33,500 nt of DNA from Chrysomallon squamiferum (taxonomy: Eukaryota > Mollusca > Gastropoda > Neomphalida > Peltospiridae), in contig CM022671.1 in NCBI GenBank assembly GCA_012295275.1, positions 34,953,183 to 34,986,682 of the forward strand, in the 5' to 3' direction. A model generated the notes under the pieces. The model ran no database searches. It saw nothing but the letters and a program-made list of their open reading frames with translations, and was not told the origin of the DNA. Below are positions 12,207 to 24,312 of this stretch, one piece after another (the stretch's first letter is position 1; every line of letters starts with the position of its first letter). The translations under genes were made by a program, and so were the position numbers.

Positions 12207-15200
12207 CTGAAACAACAGTGTAAGAAACACAATGAATGAAAGAAGAAAACAAAATATGGAAATCTGTGAAAGGAGAAGATGAAAAAGAAGAAAAATAAAA
12301 GAAGAAAAGAGAAGAAAAGAAGAATGAAATACAATTAAGAAACAAGGAAAACTGGATAAACAGAAAGAAAGATTAAGAAAGCAGGTAAGAAAAAACAGAA
12401 TGACGTTTCTGAGAAAGGAAAGGACAAATATGGAAAAAGAGATAAAGATGAAAATATGGAGTGATGGAAGAAAGAAAATAAAAACTGTAAGATAAATAAA
12501 ATATGGAAGATAGATAAAGAAATGGAAAAGACATTAACATTTGACTAAGAAAAGAATATTCATTAGCTAAATACATTTTCATTTCTATTCTACTAAACTG
12601 CATTTCTTAAAGAATAATCTGTGATTTTTCACCATCAACAAACTCACCTACTTGTAGTTTAGTCAGAAACTGACTTTTAATTTTAGTTATTTTAACTTTG
12701 TCAACCTGTGCTTTGACCAACTATATTTAACTTTACTAACATTTAAAAAAGAAAAGGGAAAGACAACTCACTTGTTTCTCATCCATTCCTTTTGTGGGTC
12801 TGGCACTTGGTGGAATCAGCACTTCGAACTTGTGACGGAATTCTGAGAAAGGCATGTAGTCAGGGAACCCTGTAAAATAAATCATTATGTTTTAGATAAA
12901 TTCTGAGAAAGAACTTACTCATGGAAAGACAAGTAATTAGGGAAGCTACATATTTTAAATATGTAATTATAGTCGTATACAAAATAAACATTTATCAACA
13001 AGTTGTTTTCAAATTTATTTGTTTATAAATATGTTACAATTCATTGATTAAAATAAAACAAAATGTTTTTAAACAGAAATCAAGAAAAACAAAACAAATC
13101 TCAACTAAAGAATAAAATAATTTGTTTTAGAATTAAGAAAAAACAAAACATTAGATATAAGTAAAACGACCATGAAAGAAAAAACTGCTTCAATGTATAA
13201 TCCACCTTGGAGAGTAATTAAAAATGTTCTTTATATAGTTCTGAAGCATTGTCTAGAATAGGAAAACAGCCTTAAAGAGGACTGAGCTCCTGGCTTTAAA
13301 AACACAGTGGGGTATTTAATTTAACCAACCTTGTCTGAATATCCTGACAGCATCGAGAATCTCAAAGCCACGGAGCTGTGCTCGCATCAGCGGAACGTTC
13401 ATCAAGATTTCGTCTGAAGACTCGGGTTTCTGGGTTCTAGTCTTGAGTTCACACAGACCAGAGTTGTGTTGAGGAATCATGCAGTGAACAAAGTGACTCT
13501 TCGTTCTTCTCACTATGTCTATCAGAGTGTCCTACAAATATGTAACATTTTATATGTGATACTTTAATTATATTACTAGATGGTGATACAGTGTCCTACA
13601 AATATGTAACATTTCACATGTATTTTTAGTACAGTGTTCTAGAAATATGTAACATTTCATATGTATTTTTGGTACAGTGTTCTAGAAATATGTAACATTT
13701 TATATGTAATACTTCAATTATATTAGTAGAAGTGATATGTGACAAATTTTGTCAATCAGAGAGTCCTAGAAAAATGTAACAGTATGTAACACTGTTTATA
13801 ATTTGACAAATGGTACAGAGGTCCACAAGTGGAAGAAAACGTGAAAGTTGATATATAGGAGTTTAAGAGTTTTACACCAAAGCAAATCATACAAGTAATA
13901 TTATTATTTAAAAATTACAATTATTAGCAAAATGCTGGTGAAAGTTTTGTAAATTGCAATCGTTTTAATATTTGGTTACAAAATTATTATATATCAGATT
14001 TCATACACTGTGCAAATGCTATACACTTTCAACTTTTCCACTCTGCTACATATAAAACATCAAACATAAAAAAACATGAAGAATTCACACTATGCAGTTA
14101 AAACCACAAATGGAATTTTGTAACTAAGCTGAATTTCTGTGTTTCTGATTTAAGTTTAAAATAAATCAACATCTTTTTAACAGATGTTTAGGATTAATAA
14201 AATAACAGCACAAAATTAAATATTTTCATGCCCTTATTTCCAGTGCAAAATATTATGACCTCAACAATAATATTTAACTAATTATCAAAACGGTGCCTAA
14301 AAATATTCTCTGTTGCAACCAAACTAACACAATTAAAAGAAAAAAGTATCTTTCTGCTCTGGGTAAAAATATCACATTAACATTATCTTTATAAAAAAAA
14401 AAAACATTAAAAAACTTACAACTTGGAACTTAATTTGCAGACATATAGACTTCTTTTTGAGTCCAGCTGTACCAGACATGAATGTGCGTCTCATGCTGCC
14501 CACTCGTCTCAGTGAGGCTGTCCCCTCCATCCCAACAATGGATCCACTCACCATACCCCCCACCGGTGCCTTCACGGTCGTAAACAAAGTACTGATGTTG
14601 GATCTGAAAATTTCAAGCAGAAAATGATTTTGAATAAATAAATAAAAAAAATTAAAAATATAAATAAATAAATAATTATTTAATTTAAATAAATAAGTAA
14701 GTATGTAAAATTAAAAAACAGAACTTATGTATATTTATTTTATCCACATAAATTTTTTTGCGATAACAATCAATGTAAATTTATTTTAAATATATGTAAT
14801 TTTTGTAACTAAAGTAATTCAATGATTTTTGGTATAAATAATGCATATTATAGAAAAATGTATTTATTTTTCTAGATATAATTTGTCTCTCTAATATAAT
14901 TAAATAATACTGTTGGGCTTTCAGTTTGTCTTTTTTAATAATAATTAAATATAACAAACTTCAAAGATACATTATTCCATAAAATTGAATTTTACTGAAA
15001 TTTTTACTAACTTCTTTGAGTCCTGTAGGATAACTGTGGCATTTCTAGATATAGGACTTTCCCTACAAGCTTTGAGCCAGCCCAAAGCATTGTACTGAAC
15101 TGGGTTTGTGCCTTGGAAATGATTCAGAATAAACGTGTGACCCAGGGAGCCTTTCCTCAGCAAACTGTCTTCTGAAATAACAAAATATTTCCTTAACTGC

Positions 15201-17258
15201 AAAACTTTATTATTAAAGGTCACTACATCAGGTAATCTTGACCATGCAAGAGATTTTACTAATCTCCTGTGATGAAATCAATGTCAGAACTTTCAGTACT
15301 TCTCTCTATATATAATGGATAAAATGTTCACATTCTAAAACAATTTATCAAAAAGGGGAGTAACTCTGACAACCTAGCTAATTTTTTGAGTTGAAGATTA
15401 ATTTTTTCATTAATAAAGATTGTTTATTCAAACTTAACAGTTATTTATTAAAATAGATTTCAGATTTCAGATTTCTACAGTCTGAAGAGTCAAACATTAA
15501 AATAAGGTGGAATGGGAAATCATTATCAAGTTTTAAGACTGGATTTTGATTGTTTTCTTTACTTTTATTAAAAATATCAAAGAAACAATTCATAAAAAAA
15601 GTTGAAAATTATTACAAGTAATGCAAGTTAAATTATAAAAATTACAAACATTAAAATTTAACTAAGCTAAACACTGACAGAGAAAAAGAAAAATAATTAA
15701 CATTTTTAGATAACTTTAATGAAATGTAAAAACAATGAATATTTTCAGCTAATGAAGAGAGGGAGAAATAAAAATATTCAGCTGAAAAGAAATAAAATTT
15801 TACTTCTGACTGGATGTTCTCCATGATGTGAAAAGAAACGATCCATGAAAGAATCTTCTGTAGCTCCAGGAAATATGGCCTCCTCATCCAGTATCCATAG
15901 CAACCCTTTTTTCTCAATGTCTCTCAGGTCAGTATTTGATGATCTTAACTATAATTGATATTAACAATTAGAATGTATTTTAAATCTAACATTCAAAGTA
16001 GCTTTATAAAAATTATTTTAACTGAAAAATCTTCTTCTTTTTTTTTTTTGTATTAGCAAATAAATATCAATCTCATTCAATATTAAATATTAAAATGCAG
16101 CAAAAGTGAAATAACAATGGCTATGTACCTTGATTTTTCATACCTCTAATATATATCTGCAAATGACTTTTGTATATTAATTTTGATTTTGGGAATTTAG
16201 AGTTTGGACTTTTGTTGAGTAGATGGTACTGCACTGTAGATTTTTATACTTTCATTAAATGTTTTAGAAAAATTAAAATAATAATAATAATAATAATAAT
16301 ACTAAATGGTTACCAGAGACTGCTGAGAAGATCTATCCAGAAGAGAAACCATGGCTGCCGGGCTGTTTGTGACAAAATCAAAATCACATTCGATGTTCTC
16401 CTGAAACAGAAAGATAAAACAAAACACTGATTTTATTGTGAGAAAGCTAACTTCTAAAAGAAACAGATCACCAGATATTTCTTTTTTCTTTTTTATATTA
16501 CTATTAATTTTACTGTTTTTTGGGGGGGGGGGTAACAAAATTTCTATAGTACCATTTTGATCATCAGAAATGTTAAAAACAACAAATTTATTTTCATTTT
16601 ATTAACTGAACTTTCTTGGTAGTGTTCGACTGGAAACCAATATCCTAGCCACTGAACCACTGAGGTTATCTGGTTGTATTAAAAAAAAAAAAAAACAGTT
16701 GTGCTTTTCTGATCTAAAACACATTCACAATATTATTTATTTACAAAAGACAAACTGAAGAACTAACCTGAGCATATCTGTCTTGCTGCTGAGTGAAGGT
16801 CAGGTCGTGGAAGTACAGCTGCAGTCGTTCCTGTGTGTAGTTGTTGCACAGATCCTCAAACGTTGCTCCCGTCTGTCGACCACACGATGAGGGATTCTGA
16901 AAACCGGGAGTGTCCACTACAACGATTGACCGACCAGCCCGGACATTGGAGGACAGAGATCTGTGACGTAATGTAAATATATATTACAATATACATATAT
17001 ATAAATAAATAAATAAATATTACAATATATAATAGATAAATAAATAAATATGATATATAAAAAATAAATAAATCTACAGTAAACAAATAATATACAAGAA
17101 ACGAGTGAATAAATAACTAATTTTATACTATGTGAAGATATTCATTGTTAAATATGATGTTTTCTTATTATAGCTAACAATAAATAAAAAAATTTGAAAT
17201 ATTTGAAAAAGATTAATATTAGGCTAGCATAAAACAGAAAAATTAAAATATGCATTTT

Positions 17259-17310
<52 letters not shown>

Positions 17311-19262
17311 TGATGGTATTATGACAATCTTCTACATTTTAATAAATCTGAATGCTAAAACATGTTACTTACCTGTTGATCAGTGAAACGATGGCATTGA
17401 AGCAGTCTGAGTAGAGACCAACAATAAACCCTTCAAGATGTTCTATAGCTGATGCCCCTGCATCAACCCCATAGGATGATTTGTCACCCCCACTCGATAC
17501 TCTGAGAAATACATGTATAACAAAAATATATTAAATAAAATACCACAAAAAAATACAAGAAAACTTTTAACACACTTTTATAGCTATTCAGTACATGTGT
17601 TAATATACCTAATGTAAAATAAACATTAAATATATAAATAAATAAATTTAATACATTTGTAAGCATACAGTGAAAACCAAATATAAAAATAATGAACTCA
17701 TATATATATATCTACAAAATTTTTTTATTTATTTACTGACATTCCAAATTAACTATTTACGTTACCAATACATGCTTCAATGAATCTTTGCAATCAGTGT
17801 TATAGATCTGATGATGAAAACACAAACAAACATAATGCCTGGATGATCCACTCACCTCATGGATGTACTGCGGGTGAGGGTGGATGTTCCTGACACTGTG
17901 AAAATGGATCTGGCCAGCTCCTCCACGGTGACACCTAGCAGACCGGCAGCCTTTTGCGCAGCAGTGGGATTAGCAAACTGTGACTTGTTGTTGGTTCCTG
18001 GACAACAGAAAAAAAATGAGTGATTAAAAATTTCACTACTGAATTATTTGTGATTTGCAAGACAACCACATTTTGAGAATAAAAATAAATCTGAATTTCA
18101 CTTTAATCAGTATCATCAAGACAGAAGTGAAAATCAAAGATTCCTGGGTTCTGTAAAAATCACTATTAAACAGAAAGTTTCTGCCACTTTATGTCAGTGA
18201 AAAGTTTTAAATATTAATTAATCTCAAATTAATTATAAAATATATGGACCAAAATGTAAAGGAATTCAATATTAAATATTATTAGATAAAAAAAAAAACC
18301 AATTGAGGAAAGTGAGAGAACAAAAAAGTCACCTGCAGTGCCAAACATATTACAAATTTCTTTTACAACTGAAAAATGTTTAAACTGTTTCTTTGCCAAA
18401 TAAAAAAACAAACAAAAAATTCAATTTTTTTTACAAATCGATCAGTCAGTCAATCAGTAAATAACAAAAAAAAATATTTTTGAATATAATATATGTAATA
18501 ACATAATTATTATTAGAATAATATTAAACATTTTTTCCTTTCAAAGTCTATTGTTAAATGTGTAAACCTTTGACTGCCTTGGCAACACCGAGATGATATA
18601 TGGCAGCAAGAACAGAACAGATGGCTTTCACTTCATCTTCCTTTATAGACAGGACGTCCATAGAGTGCAGGATTCGCCCCCAGCTCAGAATGGCTCTCTG
18701 TCTGTCTTCTTGCTGTAATACAACAAAATAATTCACATCTTAAGATGATGCTGAAATCATTACATTTTAATACTTTTATATATTGTGTGTGTGTGTGTGT
18801 GTGTGTATGTGTCCGAGTGTGTTTATGTGTGCATGTGCATATGCCTGTGTTAATATGTGTGTTAATACATGTAGGTATCTCTTGACAGGTGTGTGTATGG
18901 AAAAGGTTCCAAGTAATTAAGTATGGGTGAACAGAAATGAGCATGGGTTGGAATGACTATGGGGATGGTTGACTATGAAATGTGTATGGGTGGATGGGTA
19001 TGGGTTGACAGGTGTGTACAGAAGGGACATAGATGGCTAATGTTGTGAGTAGTGTGAGTGTGAAATCTGGTATGTTTTTTATTAGCTGTTTATCAGATCA
19101 AATGAAAAGAAATGTTTACTTTTTGTAGAGGAGTCAGTAACATACTGTGTTCATTCAACATCTGTAGCTGCAGTTCATTCCTAGATTGGAAAAAATAACA
19201 TAAATAACACAACATAACATAACATAATAATGATAACAGTTGTATGTAGTAGTAATAGTAGT

Positions 19263-19295
<33 letters not shown>

Positions 19296-19445
19296 GAAAG
19301 GTAAGTTAGAAGATAAACTAATCTACAAAGCATGTCAAACAAATAAATAAATAATGTAGCAATAATGAATGAATGAATGAATGAATATAAAAAAATAATA
19401 ATAATATAAAAAAAAAAATAAAAAAAAAAATAAAATAAAATAAAA

Positions 19446-19493
<48 letters not shown>

Positions 19494-20609
19494 GTAGCAA
19501 TAACCTTTTTCAAACAAGAAAATAGTTTATGTAATAATGAAAAGCAAGACCAAATATATTATAAAGATTTTCAGAATTATGTGGGGGGACAGGGTGGTGG
19601 ATGGGCGTGGTAGTGTATTTCGTTAAGTTTACCTCAGTGTTGAGTCAACACCAGCCAACAAGTGATAGAGAATGTGGAATGTAGGTTCTCCCTCCGGTCT
19701 TCTCACAATTCTTGTCTTCTCAAACATCAGTATCTGATGAAATACCATTCTAATACATTAACTTGTAATATTTAAATATTTTAAATAAATAAATAAAGAA
19801 GCAAACAAACAAACAACTATTTATAAAATAAAATAAATATTTAGAAATTTAAATGAATGAATGAATGAATGAATGAATATAAAAAAAATAAAAAGAATAA
19901 ATATAAATAAAAATAAAAAAAAAAAATAAAATAAAATTTTAGCACTCAAAAATTTTGAGAGACAGACAGACAGACATAAAATCAAAAATAAATAACATGG
20001 ATTAAAAGTCATATTTATAAAATAAAATAAATAAAAATTCTCTAATTCATAAAATCAACTGTAATACTAAAGACTGATTACACATGTTCTAAAACTCAAA
20101 AACACATCCAGTTTTTAATGTTATGTGAACATTACTGTTATTATTATTATATTTATTTTCCTACACCCTCAGTAACTTACATGATGTCAGGAAAATTATG
20201 GTTTCTGTTAAGTTAGCTTTCGTGAACTTGCTAAAAAATAATTAAAAATATATCTAATTTTTATGTACATGAACTCGTGTTGTTTTTACTGATCTGCATC
20301 TTGTTACAGTAAATTTCAAAAATTTATAATTAATGACATGATGACAGGAAAGTTATGGTTTCTGTCAGGCTACTTGAACGTGTTAAAACAACTGAGAAGC
20401 TCTGCACACAAACCTGTATCGAAGCTGAGGCTATCTGTCCTGAATGGTCGAAGTCCACGGTTGTGATGCGAGTGAAGTGACTGGCGTTAGTGTTCAGCAG
20501 TGTGCGACTGTTTCCAAACGATTCCAGCAGAGTGTTCACAGCATTCAGCTTCTCCACTACAAACACAAAGTGTTAGATGATAATAATAATAAAAATAATA
20601 ATAATAATT

Positions 20610-20678
<69 letters not shown>

Positions 20679-23600
20679 GTAATAGTAATAATAGTAATTG
20701 TAATAGTAATAATAATAATAATATTAACAATAATATAATAGTAATAATAATAATAGTAGTAATAATAATAATTTAATAATAATAACAATAATAATAAATA
20801 TAATAATAATAATATTAATAATAATAATAATAAAAGAAATGATAATTATCATAGGAATAATAATATTAATAATAATAACAATAATAGTAATAGTAATAAT
20901 AATAATAATTGTAATAATAATAATAATATTAACAATAATAATAATAGTAATAATAATAGTAATAATAATAATAACAATAATAATAAATATAATAATAATA
21001 ATAGTAACAATAATAAAAATAAAAAAATAATAAAAGAAATGATAATAATCATAGGAATAATAATTATTACGATATCTGATTACAAGTGTGAAAATCAAAG
21101 ATAAAGGTTGCTTCATTCAATATCATGTTTTCAGATTATCTTGTAAGGTACTGGATAAAACTAAATCTAATAAAAGAATCCTGTAAGTCATCAACAGGAA
21201 TCAACTGTACCTTGTCTCATTATGTCCACCCCAAGGAAGAAATTAAGTCAACATTAAATAACAACCGAGAACACCATTTAAAAACAAATGACTAAAAATA
21301 CTACGGAACACAAACATCCAAGAATGGTTCTTTGCTGAAACATAAAATATCAAAATCACACAGCATTAAAAGAATCATAGAAAACCAGAAAATTATCATA
21401 TAGGATAAACAGACCAATAAGGACATTGAGGAGAACCAGATTCTGTGACATATCAATCCTCAGACTACATTAACCAGTGAGCTAGGCCCATGGTGATATG
21501 TGTTTACCTGACAAGATGTTGTTAACTGATCCAGCTGCCACTGTGAGGTACTGCAAGACATGGTTAGAACACATAGTTTTACCACCCCACTCCTGCCCAT
21601 CATAATAATCGACTGATCTCTCCGTGAACTCAGCATCTCTCGGTACGCTATCTGTGCCATGGAAAATATGTGTGGTGGAATGTCCTCCTGCTTGCACCCT
21701 TTGAACATCTGAATGACCTGTCAAAATATAATTTTATAATTAAAATAAATTAAACTGATCTTTAGAAGGTTGTAACAATGTGACAAAATTAATCACCTGT
21801 CAAAATATAATTTTACATAATTAAAATGGAATTAAATTTGTCTTGAGAAGGAGTTTGTAACAAGGTGAAAAAACAAAACACCTGTTGAAATATAATTTGA
21901 AATAAATAAAATGGAATTAAACTTGAATTTAGAAGACATTTATAACAATGTGACAAACTGAATGACCAGTTAAAATGTATATTTTGATGATTAAAATGCA
22001 AATAATCTTATCTTTAAAAGTTTATAAAAATGTCACAAACAAATCACCTGTTAAAATATGATTTAAAATTTTTAAAAATGCAATTAAACTTGTTTTTAGA
22101 AGTTTATACCAATCCAACAAAACTTAAACACTGAAAAATAATTTTCTTAATATCAATACATGTCTGGGTATTGGTCCTTTTACAAAAATTTCATAATCAT
22201 AATTTAAAAAAATTATTTATCTACAAAAAGAACACAGAAACATCCAGTTTAAAGTGAAATAATCACCTTGTCAGAGTACAGTGGTAAATGCTGTACAGGA
22301 TTTACGACAATCAGAGAGGGACCTGCATATGTGTGGATCAGATTGACTGCATAGCGCTGTCGGATTGTGTGCAGTGCACTAGATTCATTCAAGTACCGCA
22401 AAGATGCCAAATCTTCAGCTCGGTCAAACTGGGGTGGATTTGCCTAGAATATGAACAAAATTTGATGAAGTTTCTAAATACACACACTCACCAAAAAATT
22501 ATAAAAAGAACGTTAAAGAAATTGAAAAGTGCCAAAAAAAAAAAAAAGTTTTTATAATATTAAATTTTTTATTTTTATTAAAGACATTATGAATTAAAAA
22601 TGCAATTGATGGTTTTATAAATATAACAAATAAAATATAAATGATAGCTGTTATAACTTTGTTAATAAGCCATTCAAATTGACATTTATCTTCAGTGTAA
22701 AAATACCAATAAAGTTTCAGTATTAAAATATTTGAATTTATGTAGGTTTTTGATGAGTAAATTTGTGTTACATATATATATAGATTTTAATTTCTTCCAT
22801 AACAAAAATCTAGAAAACAGGAGACTTCTTTTGCAATATTTTATTATAAGCAAATCCCAATCTTTGAAGGAAAAATAAAATAATTTAAAAGGTATAAAAT
22901 ATATTTTGGCTACTAGCATCACAAGCACAGTAATATTTTAAAATACATTGCAGTACTGTTAATTACTTTTTCAATATCATCTTCATCAACTTCGAGGACA
23001 TCTCCTTGATTTTCTAGTTTAACTTTCAGTTTGCCCTCAGGTACAGATTCACTGGGACTGGGTTTGAGTAGGTGAGCTGTGGCAAACCCACCCTTGTGAA
23101 TGAGCCACACCTGCTCTGCATCAAACCAAGCCTTTTCTGTCTGAACCTCATCTTCTGTCTTAGCCTGTAAGAAAAAACAGAAACATTAAAAAAAATAATA
23201 TAAAAATAATAACAACCAATCCAGACAATTGAATAAACAGAAAAAAAGACACAGAATTTTATATAATCATTTAAATTTTTTTTTTTAAAAGACAACATAA
23301 GTTTCTGTATTCAAAACAGTCCAAAAACTCTAATATATGACTATTTGTGCTGTTCAGAAAAAAATATAGAAATTTGGGAGCTTTTCAGATTCTGAAATTT
23401 CAAATAAGGCATCATCAAACTATAGAGTGATATAAAATTAGAAACAAAAACAACAATATAATAATAACAATATCAATAATGATAATAATAGTTAGTAATA
23501 GTAACAATAAATATAGTTTACTATTTTAAATGAAAATATAAAAGTGTGAACAAAAAGAAATCAAACAATACTCAGAATGTATGTTACTATTTTGAATGTT

Positions 23601-24261
23601 ATTATTTCAGTGTTTTGTCTATGTCTGAATATATTCCCCACATCTATGCAGTTTTTATTGTAAGATGGATTAAATTAAAACAAAACAAAATTGAATTACC
23701 TTTTCTTTAAACTTTGTATGTATAATATTAAGTGCTGGAGAAATGACTGTGCATTTTCCCAATTAAAATTAAAAAAAAATAAATGACAGTTGAAGAGATT
23801 ATGTACAAGATTTTTAAAACTAAAAACCCAAAAGTAAAATAAAAAAAAAATAAAGGCTATTATTTATTTATCATCATCATCATCATTTGCAGAAACTAAA
23901 TATGATTTCCATTTATCAAAATGTCTTAAGGTTAAAAAAATACTTTGAACAGTGACTAATTGTAAAACAAAATCTGTGTTCTTTGAATTAGACATTTATG
24001 TTTTAAACCAGTCTTCAAACAAAGTGATTAATGTTAATTAATGAGGTTTTTGCTTTGTTGTTTTTCTTCTGACTAACATTAATAAACAGCTTTAAAACAG
24101 CAACCTACTCAAGTAAAACCACAGAGTAAAATCTAAAATCTCAAAAATAAAATTACAAACTAAGAAGCTAGCATTAAAAAAATATTTTATGTTTTGTATT
24201 GCAATTATATTTTATTATTTCTTTTTTTGCTTTATTTTTTAAATTATATTAATTATCACTT

Positions 24262-24312
<51 letters not shown>

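Noticed and set aside
12137-12603. Two Phe/Ser-rich minus-strand open frames overlapping exon 18 and intron 17
   Set aside because: They are translations of purine-rich intron sequence; exon 18 is read in its own short frame.
19262-21116. Open frames of poly-Leu, poly-Ile, poly-Asn or Tyr/Phe composition
   Set aside because: They read through TAA, TAAA and AATG microsatellites in introns of Myo18.
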